Origin: Dermabacteraceae bacterium TAE3-ERU5 | Lineage (GTDB): Bacteria; Actinomycetota; Actinomycetes; Actinomycetales; Dermabacteraceae | Direction of reading: 5' to 3' | DNA length: 64,000 nt | Assembly (NCBI GenBank): GCA_019218375.1 | Contig: JAHUUK010000005.1 | Coordinates: forward strand, 62,001-126,000 | Shown here: positions 36,298-45,490 of the stretch, piece after piece | How the letters are laid out: each line of letters begins with the position of its first letter | How positions within the stretch are numbered: position 1 is the stretch's first letter | Position numbers and translations under genes: made by a program | The notes under the pieces: generated by a model | Told to the model about the DNA's origin: nothing | Seen by the model: the letters and a program-made list of their open reading frames with translations, nothing else | Database searches by the model: none

Positions 36298-39200
36298 TGG
36301 CAACCACCCCGCAGGCAGCCCCCGCGCCCACCCCGGATCACCCGCACCCCGGCCAGTGGCGGCTCACCCACCTACAGGTATCCAACTGGGGTACGTTCGA
36401 TGGCACCCACAACGTCGCGATCTCGCCCAAGGGATACTTCCTAACCGGCGGTCCCGGCACCGGCAAATCGACCCTGCTGGATGCGATCAGCGCGCTACTC
36501 ACGCCGCCGCGCTCGCTGCACTTCAACGCTGCCGCCTCCGATGCCGGCCCCGCCCGCACCAAATATCGGCGCACCCTGGCCTCCTACATTCGCGGTGCCT
36601 GGGCTACCCAGCGCAACCCCGAAACGGGCGAGTTCGTGCAGGAGGTGCTGCGCGATAAAACCACCCTGTCGATGATCTCGCTGCGCTACGCCGACGGCGG
36701 CGGCCGCGTGCTCCAGCTCAGCCGCGTCATGCTGCTGCACAAGGGGCACACCACCGACTCGGACGTAAAGAACCTCTACATCATCTCGACCCGCCCGCTC
36801 GATGTTTCCGACGTGCGCCCGTTCGTCGGCGCGCAGATTGGGGCGAAAGCGCTCGAAAAAGAACTGGACGGGTGCGAAACCTTCCGCCAGTTCCGCGAAT
36901 ACCGCGCCAAGTTCTCCCAGATCCTCGGGATCCCCGACGAAAAGGCGCTCTCGCTGCTGCACAAGATTCAGTCGGCGAAAGAACTCGGCGACATCAACGC
37001 GCTGCTGCGCGACTACATGCTGGACGAACCCCGCACGTTCGACCTGGCCGACCAGGCGCTCGCCAACTTCCAGAGCCTTTCCGAGGTGCACTCCGCGCTG
37101 GTGACGGCCCGTGAGCAGCGCGATTGCCTGCGCAAGCTGCGCGATGATCACGTTAAGTGGAGCGAACACGGCAAACGTTTCCGCTACCTGTCGGAACGCC
37201 GCAGCGAAATCGATCTGTTCGCGAGCCGCCACCTGGCCCAGCTGCTGGAAGACGAACTGGATCGTTTGCTGGCGGAAACCGACCGGGCGGTGGCGCAGAA
37301 GAACCGGCTCACGAAAGAGGCGGACGACGCCCGCCTGGACGTCGCTCAGCTCAAGGAGCGCCGCAAGCAGGCCGGCGGCGGGCAGATCGACGAATGGAAG
37401 ACCCAGATCGCCCGCTTCGAATCCGAACGCGACCGCCGCAAGGAACGCGCCAGCGAATACTCGGCGCTGCTTGCCACCGTGGAACTGCGCGTGCCCAGCA
37501 GCGAGGAAATGTTCCTGGCCAGCCAGCGCGACGCGAAACAGCTGCAAGACTCCCTCGCTGCCGCCGATACCCAGGCGCGCGCCGCTGCATTCGAGGCAGA
37601 AGTGAAGGTGCGCCAGCTCGCGGAGGAAATGCAGCGGGTCAAGGAAGAACTCGACTCGCTCACCTCCCGTGCCTCGAACCTGCCCCGCGAAGACATCTCC
37701 CTGCGCGATGCGCTCGCCGAAAAGCTCGGGGTGCCGCCGCAGCACCTGCCCTTCGCGGCGGAACTGCTGCAGGTGCGCGCCGGTCAGGAAGAATGGACGG
37801 CAGCCGCCGAGCAGGCGCTGCGTTCCCTGGGCCGTTCAATCCTGGTGCCCGACGCGCACTACGCTCGCTTTACCGCCGTGCTGAACGAGACGCGGCTGCG
37901 CCGCCGGGTGGTCTACAACCGCATCCGCACCGACCTGCGCCTGCCCGAGCGTTCCCTGCAGCCGGGCACCCTGGCGGAAAAGATCGAGATTAAGCCCGGC
38001 CAGTTCGAGCCGTGGCTGCGCCACGAGATCGCCTCGCGCATGGACTACGTGTGCGCGGAAACCCTGGAGCAGTTCCAGCGCGAAAACCGCGCCGTGCTGC
38101 GCTCGGGCCAGATCAAGCATTCCGCTACCCGCCACGAAAAGAACGCCGAACACCTGATCTCGGATCGTTCCCGCTGGATCCTGGGCTTCGATAACCGCGC
38201 TAAGCGCCGCGTTTATGAGGATGAACGCGCCCGCGTGGAAAAGACCCTGTTCGAGGCGCAGGCACACCGCAAGGATTTGGTGGCGGATGCCGCCCGGCTG
38301 CGGGAAAAGCAGTTCGCGGTAGAAAAGATCCTCGCGGTTGGCTGGGACGACATCGACGCGGCGAGCGTGGCCCGCCGTATCGCTAACCTGGCCGATCTGG
38401 TGCGCAGCGCCGAGGACGGCTCGGTTACGATCGCGCAGATCGGCTACCAGATCGAAGCGGTGGAGAAGTCTCTGCGGGAATCCGAAGAGGAACTGCTCGA
38501 GGTAATCAAGCAGCAGGGTGCGCTCGAGGAACGCGCGGCGCGTGCCCGCGAACGCCTCGCGGAGGCCCGTTCCCTGAGCGAAAGCCGCGAGCTGGAACCT
38601 ACCGTGGAACGTGACCTGGCGGAGCGCTTCAACGCGATTGCGCCGACCCTGCTGCTGGGCAACATCGAGCAGGTGACCAAAGACGCGGCAGCGAACCTGG
38701 ACGCGGAAATAGCGGTCTTGACGCGAAACGGTCGGGCCCTCGAAGAGGACATGCGCACCACCATGCGCGAGTTCTCCCAGCGCTGGCCGAGCGTCACGGG
38801 CGATACCGAGGTGAGCCTTGAGGCAGCCGGGGAATACCTGGCGATCCTGGCCCAGATCGAGGAGGAAAAGCTCCCCGACGTAGAGGAACGCTTCTTCACC
38901 TTCTTCACCGGCAACACGCTTTCCGACGTGCAGGCGCTCGCCACCGCGATCTCCCGCGAACCCGCGCAGATCAGGCAGCGGCTGCAGCGCATTAACTCGC
39001 TGCTCGCCCAGGTCGAGTTCCATCAGGGCCGCTACCTGCAGCTTTCCATGCGCCCGGTGCACCTGGACATCCTCGACACCTTCAAGCGTGCGCTGCACGC
39101 CGCCGTGGGCGATGTGGTGGAGAACGACATCACGCGCGACAGGGAAAAGGCCGAAGAACGCTTCCTTTCGCTGCAGCAGGTGATGGGCATGATTGCCGAC

Positions 39201-39641
39201 GCCCGCAACGAAGAAGACCAGACCTCACGCATCATCTTGGACGTGCGCCGCCACGTGCACTTCCACGCGGAAGAGGTCGATCCGGACGGCAACGTCGTGC
39301 ACGCCCACGAATCGGGCGGGCCGCTCTCCGGCGGTCAGAACGAACGCCTGGCCACTTTCTGCCTCGCGGCCGCGCTGCGTTACCAGCTGGCCGGTACGGG
39401 AACGCAGGTTCCGCAGTATGCGCCGATCATTATTGATGAGGCATTCAGCAAGGGCGCGGGTAAGTTCATCACCGCCGCCATGCAGTCTTTCGAGCACTTC
39501 GGTTTCCAGGTGATGCTGGCCAACCCCGGCAAGAACCCGCAGGCGGTGGCACCGTTCATCGGTGGCGTGGGTGTGGTTTCGATCCGCGACGACCGCTATT
39601 CGTCGGTCAGCCCCATCGAATTTGTCCCGGTAACGGAGTAA
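36297..39641 (+). CDS. jetC: JetC/MksB SMC-like ATPase
   Basis: A 1114-residue SMC/MukB-like ATPase, motor of the complex. The Walker A motif LTGGPGTGKSTLLDAISALL is at about 50-69. Long coiled-coil arms (about 290-480 and 640-790, rich in E/R/A heptads) flank a hinge-like region near 480-640. The ABC signature GGPLSGGQNERLATFCLAAAL and the Walker B IIIDEAFSKGAG lie near 1015-1065. The MukB-like WGTF in the N-terminal strand is also present. In Wadjet it extrudes DNA loops so JetD can cut circular plasmids. No jetD follows; the next gene begins 2 nt after the stop and encodes a surface protein. Confidence 0.92.
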   Translation: MATTPQAAPAPTPDHPHPGQWRLTHLQVSNWGTFDGTHNVAISPKGYFLTGGPGTGKSTLLDAISALLTPPRSLHFNAAASDAGPARTKYRRTLASYIRGAWATQRNPETGEFVQEVLRDKTTLSMISLRYADGGGRVLQLSRVMLLHKGHTTDSDVKNLYIISTRPLDVSDVRPFVGAQIGAKALEKELDGCETFRQFREYRAKFSQILGIPDEKALSLLHKIQSAKELGDINALLRDYMLDEPRTFDLADQALANFQSLSEVHSALVTAREQRDCLRKLRDDHVKWSEHGKRFRYLSERRSEIDLFASRHLAQLLEDELDRLLAETDRAVAQKNRLTKEADDARLDVAQLKERRKQAGGGQIDEWKTQIARFESERDRRKERASEYSALLATVELRVPSSEEMFLASQRDAKQLQDSLAAADTQARAAAFEAEVKVRQLAEEMQRVKEELDSLTSRASNLPREDISLRDALAEKLGVPPQHLPFAAELLQVRAGQEEWTAAAEQALRSLGRSILVPDAHYARFTAVLNETRLRRRVVYNRIRTDLRLPERSLQPGTLAEKIEIKPGQFEPWLRHEIASRMDYVCAETLEQFQRENRAVLRSGQIKHSATRHEKNAEHLISDRSRWILGFDNRAKRRVYEDERARVEKTLFEAQAHRKDLVADAARLREKQFAVEKILAVGWDDIDAASVARRIANLADLVRSAEDGSVTIAQIGYQIEAVEKSLRESEEELLEVIKQQGALEERAARARERLAEARSLSESRELEPTVERDLAERFNAIAPTLLLGNIEQVTKDAAANLDAEIAVLTRNGRALEEDMRTTMREFSQRWPSVTGDTEVSLEAAGEYLAILAQIEEEKLPDVEERFFTFFTGNTLSDVQALATAISREPAQIRQRLQRINSLLAQVEFHQGRYLQLSMRPVHLDILDTFKRALHAAVGDVVENDITRDREKAEERFLSLQQVMGMIADARNEEDQTSRIILDVRRHVHFHAEEVDPDGNVVHAHESGGPLSGGQNERLATFCLAAALRYQLAGTGTQVPQYAPIIIDEAFSKGAGKFITAAMQSFEHFGFQVMLANPGKNPQAVAPFIGGVGVVSIRDDRYSSVSPIEFVPVTE

Positions 39642-39643
39642 TT

Positions 39644-41569
39644 TTGCCCGGATACCATGGAGGCGTGAAGTTATCCGGGGTGCTCCGCGCGTTCGCTGCG
39701 CTGCTGCTGGTCTGCGGGCTTATTCTGCCCAGTGGGTTGGCGTACGGGCTGGGGGAAGAGGACGGCTTTAAGGTGCCGATGCGCACCAATTCCGTGCAGG
39801 CTGTGCCGCGCCACGCCGCGCAGTTCCGTCTGGATCTGATGATCGATCCCGTGGCGCTGGGATCGCTCGAAACAGCGTCACTGCGCCTGGTGCCAGCCCC
39901 GGATACCCCGGCTGATGTGCGGGCGCGGATGAACTTTTCGGATGATTCGCAGCGCCTCGTGGTGCCGGGGGAGGGCACCTGGCAGGTGTTCCCGGGCAGG
40001 GTCGATTTTTCGCCGCTCGGAAACTTCAACGGCAACCCCACCCCCATTGCGGTGCGCGTTATGTCGCTGGCCCACAAGTGGTCGGCCCCGGTACCTTTGC
40101 AGGCGCAATACCCCGAGGTGAAAGACATCTTTCGCCGCGTCTCGCAGGGCAGCGAGGTAACCGTAAACCTGGCGCAAAACACCATTAACGTGCGCCCCGA
40201 AACGGTGCGTTTCGTGATTGATAACCTGCCGGTTGGATCGTCCGTCACCAGTAACGGCCGGAGCGTGGTGATTCCCGACGAAGGCACCTGGACGCTGCCG
40301 GAAAAAAGCACCGAGGCGCGTTTCGTGCCGCAGGTTAATTTCCGCCAGCACCAACCGACCCCCGTCTATTACACGGCGTTCGATAGCGCGGGTGTGGCTG
40401 CCGTCCCGGCCGCCGTTTACATCACCACCCCGCGTCTGCCGCCCATGACCAGATCGGCCCCCTACGGGAAGCCGGTGGAATTTCCCGTTCTGGCGCAGTC
40501 GGAAAACATCGACGCGGAACTACTGCGCCTGCATAGCGTTGCGGGCGATGAGAAAGCCGCCGACGCGCTTACGGTGCCCAGCGAGGGCGAATGGCGTTTG
40601 GATAGCAAACGGGGAATCGTGACCTTCACGCCGCGTGACGCCGCCGTACGCAACGTAACCCCGATAGAGGTGAGCGGTTTCGACCGGGAAAGGCACGCGG
40701 CGAAACCGGTGCTGCTGCAGGTCGGCTACCCGGAACTGGCCGACCAATACCGTGCGGAAACCTTCGGCAAACCGATCAAGTTCACGCCGCTGCGCAATTC
40801 GCGCAACATAGACGCCAAAACCCTCCGCATAGAGGGGGCTAACCCGCTTAAAGTTCCCGGCGAAGGGGAGTGGCGTTATGACGAAAAAACCCACGAACTG
40901 ACTTTCACGCCCGAAGCTAACTTTAAGGACAGCCCCGCCCCGATCAGGATGCGGGCCGAGGGGACGTACAACCAGAACCCCACCTCATCCCAGGTGCGGG
41001 CCGTGTATGCGGAAAGCGTGCCTTTGCTGCGGGACGAAACCGTGCGTATCCCGCCGGGAAGCACCGTGTACCTGAATCCTCTCGGTAACGATAAGCCCGC
41101 GTCGGCCTACCTGCCTTTCCGGGTTTCCTCCCTTAGGCTGAGCGTCCCCTCGCTGGTGACACAGAGCGGGGTCGTGCAGCCGGGAAGCGGCAGGCTCACG
41201 ATTCCGAACCAGGGCAGCCTGTCGATAGATCGAGCCGGAATAGTCACGTTCGTTGCGGAACCGGACTTCGAGGGGGAGGTTTCCCCCATCGAATACACGG
41301 TGAGCGACATCGACGGTATCCGCGCCACGGGATCTATCCAGATAAGCGTCATGCCCGGCGCGCCGCAGCCCTCCGCCGTGAAACCGCACCGAGCAGCGGT
41401 AGAACTACTGCAAAGGCTTTATCTTTCCCCGGAGGGCAGCCCGCCGGAGCGTTCCCTGTACGTGACCATCTGCGCTTTTCTGCTCTTTGCGGGCAGCGTC
41501 TGCCTCTGGGTAGGAAGACGCATCCACGCGATAGATAGCGCCGGCCGCGTGGTGGAGATAGACGGCTAA
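39644..41569 (+). CDS. Membrane-anchored surface protein with five CshA-like repeats
   Basis: A 641-residue exported protein. A signal peptide (hydrophobic FAALLLVCGLILPSGLAYG) starts it and one helix near 605-625 (ICAFLLFAGSVCLWVG) anchors the C-terminus, with a short basic tail and no LPXTG. In between are about five beta repeats of about 100 residues, each with a GEGEW or GEGTW turn and a F.P..NF..SP.PI strand pair (near residues 109, 212, 313, 406 and 522), like CshA fibril repeats. The start is TTG 39644 with GGAG 5 nt upstream; GTG 39665 is an alternative. It lies 2 nt from jetC and overlaps the convergent LytR_C gene by 4 nt. Confidence 0.78.
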   Translation: MPGYHGGVKLSGVLRAFAALLLVCGLILPSGLAYGLGEEDGFKVPMRTNSVQAVPRHAAQFRLDLMIDPVALGSLETASLRLVPAPDTPADVRARMNFSDDSQRLVVPGEGTWQVFPGRVDFSPLGNFNGNPTPIAVRVMSLAHKWSAPVPLQAQYPEVKDIFRRVSQGSEVTVNLAQNTINVRPETVRFVIDNLPVGSSVTSNGRSVVIPDEGTWTLPEKSTEARFVPQVNFRQHQPTPVYYTAFDSAGVAAVPAAVYITTPRLPPMTRSAPYGKPVEFPVLAQSENIDAELLRLHSVAGDEKAADALTVPSEGEWRLDSKRGIVTFTPRDAAVRNVTPIEVSGFDRERHAAKPVLLQVGYPELADQYRAETFGKPIKFTPLRNSRNIDAKTLRIEGANPLKVPGEGEWRYDEKTHELTFTPEANFKDSPAPIRMRAEGTYNQNPTSSQVRAVYAESVPLLRDETVRIPPGSTVYLNPLGNDKPASAYLPFRVSSLRLSVPSLVTQSGVVQPGSGRLTIPNQGSLSIDRAGIVTFVAEPDFEGEVSPIEYTVSDIDGIRATGSIQISVMPGAPQPSAVKPHRAAVELLQRLYLSPEGSPPERSLYVTICAFLLFAGSVCLWVGRRIHAIDSAGRVVEIDG

Positions 41570-42165
41570 GGTTTAACGCATCCCTCGGGGGAGGCAACCG
41601 GCTGTTCTAATAGTTTGCTGGCCTGGGCGCGGGAAACCAACTGCGGGTATCCCTCACCGAAGACGATATCTACGGTGTTATCGCTGCGGGTATCAATTTG
41701 CCTTTCGGCATGCGGGAACTGGGCGGCAACCGCGGTTGCCGCGAGCAGCCCGGAACGCCCGTAACGGAGGGTGAGCGGCGCCTTGGCCTCCTGCGTGTTC
41801 GCTACCCCCTTCACCTTGAAACCGCGAGTAGTCAGCTCCTTAGCGGTACGGGCAGCCAGCCCCTGCACCTGGGTGCCGTTGAAGATGCGCACGGTGACCG
41901 TGTTTGGCCTGGCGGGCAGGGAACCGGGAGGAGCGCAGAAAACACCGCCTGTTTCCTGCCCAGCCTCAGATGCGGCGGCGGTTTTTGCGGGCGCATTAGC
42001 GCCCCCGCTACCAGCCGAAAATGCGACGTAGACGAAGGTTGCGAGCACCAGCAATAACGAAACTGCCAGCGTAATTAGCGCGATCGCTAACTTACGCTGC
42101 CTGTCCCGCCTGCGGCGGCGGCGCACATCGCTCTGGGAATGGCCGTATAGGTGAGGGGAAGGCAT
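41566..42165 (-). CDS. Membrane-anchored LytR_C-domain protein
   Basis: A 199-residue type II membrane protein. A very basic cytoplasmic N-terminus (RRRRRRDRQRK near 15-25) precedes one helix (about 26-48), an Ala-rich linker, and an extracellular LytR_C domain (about 88-185) with VTVRIFNGTQVQGLAARTAKEL and FKVKGVANTQEAK. This domain occurs alone or at the end of LytR-CpsA-Psr ligases; by itself it has no known catalytic role and probably binds wall polymers. It starts 14 nt after the hexosaminidase stop, so the two form a small operon. Confidence 0.85.
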   Translation of the reverse strand: MPSPHLYGHSQSDVRRRRRRDRQRKLAIALITLAVSLLLVLATFVYVAFSAGSGGANAPAKTAAASEAGQETGGVFCAPPGSLPARPNTVTVRIFNGTQVQGLAARTAKELTTRGFKVKGVANTQEAKAPLTLRYGRSGLLAATAVAAQFPHAERQIDTRSDNTVDIVFGEGYPQLVSRAQASKLLEQPVASPEGCVKP

Positions 42166-42179
42166 GCCGTCTGCCGCGC

Positions 42180-43628
42180 CTAGCTCAGTGGCCGGTAGTT
42201 AATTCCGCGTCGCTCCAGGCGCTGCAGATGGGGCCGCAGCCGCCGCAGGAACTCACGGTAAGAAACACGGGGGGAACCCCAGGCGATCTCTGCCAGTGCG
42301 CAAACGCGCGGGAAAGCCATGTATTCCAGCTGCTCAGAAGTAGTTATGTATTCGCTCCAAAGCTGGCCCTGCACACCCAGGATGAGCGCCCTTTCTTCCG
42401 CGGGCAGTTCTGCCGGGACGGGATCGTAGGTGTAGACGTCTTTCAGCGTGGTTTTCCCGCCGATGGAAAGCGGCTCGCGCCGCCCGCCCTGAGCATGATC
42501 GAAATAGAGGCGGTTAGAGTCGGCCACGATCGACTGGAACCGACGGGCGGTGGCTTCGGCGACGCTGTGGTCAGGGCGCCAGGTGACTATCAGCGCATCG
42601 TCGGGCAGATGAGCCTCCAGCAGCTCATCCCAGCCGACCAGGCGTTTTCCGTACTTTCGCAGCACGTCCGCAGCATGCTGCGTGAAGCGTCCCTGAATTT
42701 CCCTGGTGCGCTCCAGGCCCCACTCACGCAGACGCCGCTGCGCCTCGGGTGAAGCCTCCCATTCGTCGGTGGGGCATTCGTCCCCGCCGATGTGCACGTA
42801 GGGGCCGGGGAAAATATCGCAAACCTGTTCCAGAACGTCACGCACAAAATTAAATGCGGCATCGCCGGTGCCCAGCACGTGCTTAGAAATGCCCCAGGTT
42901 TCGCGCACTTTAAGCTGCGTATCGGGGTTATTACCCAGGCTCGGATAGGCCGCGATGGCGGCCTGCATGTGCCCTGGCAAGTCAATCTCGGGAACCACGG
43001 TGATTCCCAGCTCGGCGGCGTAGGAAACAAACTCGCGCAGTTCATCCTGCGTGTAGAAACCGCCGTGCCCGTGCGAGGTGTAAGAGATTTCCCCCTCCGG
43101 GGTTTCCTCACCGAGGTAGCGCCCGGTCATGGTCTGCTCGCGCCAAGCGCCCACTTCGGTAAGCCGGGGATAGCCGTCTATTTCTATCCGCCAGCCCTGA
43201 TCGTCGGTCAGGTGCAGGTGCAGCACGTTCAACCGGTGCAGCGCCATCGCGGAAGCCATCTTCTTCAGCTGATCAAGCGGCACGAAATGGCGCGCCACGT
43301 CTATCATCAGACCCCGCCAGGCGTATTTGGGTTGATCGCGAATCTCAAGGCAGGGGATACGGTAGCGAGTCAGCCCGCTTTCCTTCTCCACGCCAGCCTC
43401 CGCGCCGTCAATGATCTGCGCGAAGGTGTTTTTCCCGTCGGCCAAAGCGCTTTCGCTCCCGGCGCGCAGAGTGATCGTAGAGGAAGTGACCGACAGCAGG
43501 TATTCGTTCGCGCCAAGGGAATCATCCAGCCGGGCGCGCAGGGTTTCCCACGGTTTCGTACCTAACCACTCGCCGTCGTGTCCGATAACGGACTGCGGGC
43601 GAGGGACGATGCTTACGGGATCGCTCAC
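42180..43628 (-). CDS. Beta-N-acetylhexosaminidase, GH20 family
   Basis: A 482-residue glycoside hydrolase that releases terminal GlcNAc or GalNAc. An N-terminal GH20b-like domain (about 5-95) is followed by the catalytic barrel starting WRGLMIDVARHFVP. The catalytic Asp-Glu pair is D283-E284 in VHIGGDECPTDEW; HLHLTDDQGWRIEIDGYPRL and VVPEIDLPGHMQAAI are further signatures. There is no signal peptide, so it is cytoplasmic and would act on imported oligosaccharides or recycled wall sugars. It starts at GTG 43628 and is separated from the NlpC/P60 gene by a terminator. Confidence 0.93.
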   Translation of the reverse strand: MSDPVSIVPRPQSVIGHDGEWLGTKPWETLRARLDDSLGANEYLLSVTSSTITLRAGSESALADGKNTFAQIIDGAEAGVEKESGLTRYRIPCLEIRDQPKYAWRGLMIDVARHFVPLDQLKKMASAMALHRLNVLHLHLTDDQGWRIEIDGYPRLTEVGAWREQTMTGRYLGEETPEGEISYTSHGHGGFYTQDELREFVSYAAELGITVVPEIDLPGHMQAAIAAYPSLGNNPDTQLKVRETWGISKHVLGTGDAAFNFVRDVLEQVCDIFPGPYVHIGGDECPTDEWEASPEAQRRLREWGLERTREIQGRFTQHAADVLRKYGKRLVGWDELLEAHLPDDALIVTWRPDHSVAEATARRFQSIVADSNRLYFDHAQGGRREPLSIGGKTTLKDVYTYDPVPAELPAEERALILGVQGQLWSEYITTSEQLEYMAFPRVCALAEIAWGSPRVSYREFLRRLRPHLQRLERRGINYRPLS

Positions 43629-43736
43629 TGAGTTGCTCCGATGACTTATCGCGGGGGAGGCCGGGGACTCTCCCTCCCCGGATCGGTCAGTTCCCAGTTT
43701 CCCACAATGTTTCCTGAGGATGTAGCGGGAAAAACT

Positions 43737-43774
43737 AAACGGGGGCGCGACCGCTTAGGTCGCACCCCCGTTTT
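43737..43774 (-). terminator. Terminator after the NlpC/P60 gene
   Basis: AAACGGGGGCGCGACC (43737-43752) pairs with GGTCGCACCCCCGTTTT (43758-43774) with one mismatch. On the minus strand it is followed by a T-rich stretch, so it ends the NlpC/P60 transcript. Confidence 0.88.
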
Positions 43775-43789
43775 AGGGTTTATCCGGAG

Positions 43790-45490
43790 TCACTTACGGT
43801 AGGTCACGAAAACGTGGGGGGAGCGCCAGATCTTGCGCATAACCACGTTTCGTCCCGAGTAAGCGGCGTCGATAATCATGCCGTCACCCGCGTAGATACC
43901 GATGTGGCCGTAACCGTTCTTGGTGAACGCCACCAGATCGCCGGGGCGAGCCTCGGAACGCGGAATGATCTTACCCGCGTAAACCTGCTGAGCGGCTACG
44001 CGCGGCATGCTGATGCCGTGCTTGGCGTAAACGTAACGCACCAGGCCGGAGCAGTCGAAGCCGTTCGGAGTGTTACCGCCCCACAGGTAGGGCACACCGA
44101 TGTACTGCTTCGCGGTCTCGACGATGGCCAGGCCGTCTGCGTTGCTGCCGCTTTCCGGAGCGGAAGTGCGGTCGCTGCCACGGGTGGCGGACTTCTGTTC
44201 CGCACGCTTGGTCGGCTTCTCCAGACGCTGCATGGTGGTATCGCCCACGATGCCGTCTACGGTCAGGCCCTCGCGGCGCTGGAAATCCTTCACCGCAGAT
44301 TCCGTGGTGGCACCGAAAGCGCCATCCACGCGCAGCGAAACACCGTTCTTTACCAGCAGCTTCTGCACGGTGATAACCGCTTCCCCACGGTCACCGAGCT
44401 TTACGGAGCTGTCTTCCACCTGCTGCACGGAGGGCGCGGCGGGGGCCGTTTCCTGACGCGGCGCCGGAGCCGGTGCCGGGGCGGGAGCCGGGGTGCTGGC
44501 AGCGATCTGCTTGCCGTTTTCCAGGGCCGACCAGGTGTTCGGGCCGACGATGCCATCCACCATGAGGCTGTTGGCGCTCTGGAAGGAGCGCACCGCCCGG
44601 TAGGTAGCGGAGCCGAACGCACCATCCACGCGCAGCGAGGCGCCGTAGTTGTTCAGCTTCTCCTGCAGGGTGCGAACGTGCGCGGAGACGTGTCCGCGAC
44701 GCAGGCGAGGCGTCTCTGCGGCGGGGGCGGCGGGAGCTTCTGCCTGGCGTGCCTCCGGCGCGGGGGCCGGGGTGCTCTTGACGATCTGCTTGCCGTTTTC
44801 CAGGGCCGACCAGGTGTTCTTGCCGACCACGCCGTCCACCATGAGGCTGTTGGCGCTCTGGAAGGAACGCACAGCCCGGTAGGTGCCGGAACCGAAGATG
44901 CCGTCTACCTGCAGCGAAGCGCCGTGATTATTCAGCTTCTCCTGCAGAGAACGTACCGCGCTGGAGCGTGCGCCCCACTTAAGCAGGGGCTGAGCGTCTC
45001 CTGCGGGTGCGGATACGGCGGACTCGGAGGTGGTCTTGGCGGGGGAGGGCGAAGCCTTCGCATCGAGCAGCGCCGACCAGGTGTTCTTGCCTACCACGCC
45101 GTCGACGAACAGGTTCGCGTCGGACTGGAAGGAGCGCACCGCGCGCAGCGTAGAGGGGCCAAAGACGCCGTCTACCTGAATGCTGGCGCCGGAAGCGACC
45201 AGCTTTTCCTGCACCTGCTTCACGGCTTCGCCGCGTGCGCCGTAGCTGACCACGGTCGAGGGAACCTCAACCGGAGCAGCGGGGATCGAAGGGGTGAGCG
45301 CACCGAAGTGATTCGGTACGGGAGCGGCTGCCGCCTGCGGGGTGACATCCAAAGCGATTCCGGTGGCGGCCACAGCACTCGCTATCGCGACACTTCCCAG
45401 TCCGCGGCCCATGGGGGCCGCGATGTCGCGATAGTTGATGCTCGCCCGTCCCGGTGCGCGGTGAGTGCCGCGCGGTGGACCGTTGCGCAT
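43790..45490 (-). CDS. Secreted NlpC/P60 endopeptidase with four peptidoglycan-binding repeats
   Basis: A 566-residue wall hydrolase. The start is ATG 45490, after GAAAGG; it gives MRNGPPRGTHRAP and an internal hydrophobic signal (SVAIASAVAATGIALD). The open frame beyond it, to 45673, is leader RNA rather than protein. Four PG_binding_1 repeats (each with VDG.FG..T..AV..FQ and VDGIVG..TW) precede an NlpC/P60 domain whose catalytic Cys is in NGFDCSGLVRYVY and His in GYGHIGIYAGDG. It would cut D-Glu-diaminoacid peptide bonds in peptidoglycan. Repeats 2 and 3 are nearly identical at DNA level. Confidence 0.92.
   Translation of the reverse strand: MRNGPPRGTHRAPGRASINYRDIAAPMGRGLGSVAIASAVAATGIALDVTPQAAAAPVPNHFGALTPSIPAAPVEVPSTVVSYGARGEAVKQVQEKLVASGASIQVDGVFGPSTLRAVRSFQSDANLFVDGVVGKNTWSALLDAKASPSPAKTTSESAVSAPAGDAQPLLKWGARSSAVRSLQEKLNNHGASLQVDGIFGSGTYRAVRSFQSANSLMVDGVVGKNTWSALENGKQIVKSTPAPAPEARQAEAPAAPAAETPRLRRGHVSAHVRTLQEKLNNYGASLRVDGAFGSATYRAVRSFQSANSLMVDGIVGPNTWSALENGKQIAASTPAPAPAPAPAPRQETAPAAPSVQQVEDSSVKLGDRGEAVITVQKLLVKNGVSLRVDGAFGATTESAVKDFQRREGLTVDGIVGDTTMQRLEKPTKRAEQKSATRGSDRTSAPESGSNADGLAIVETAKQYIGVPYLWGGNTPNGFDCSGLVRYVYAKHGISMPRVAAQQVYAGKIIPRSEARPGDLVAFTKNGYGHIGIYAGDGMIIDAAYSGRNVVMRKIWRSPHVFVTYRK
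44504..45000. repeat. Near-identical tandem coding repeats in the NlpC/P60 gene
   Basis: Two copies of the peptidoglycan-binding module start at 44504 and 44783, a period of 279 bp (93 codons). Stretches such as the one around GATCTGCTTGCCGTTTTCC are identical and most differences are at third codon positions. This suggests recent duplication or gene conversion of modules 2 and 3. Confidence 0.85.

Noticed and set aside
39644-41569. Candidate JetD (the missing Wadjet nuclease) right after jetC
   Set aside because: The protein has a signal peptide, beta repeats and a C-terminal membrane helix, with no Toprim or DUF3322-like motif.
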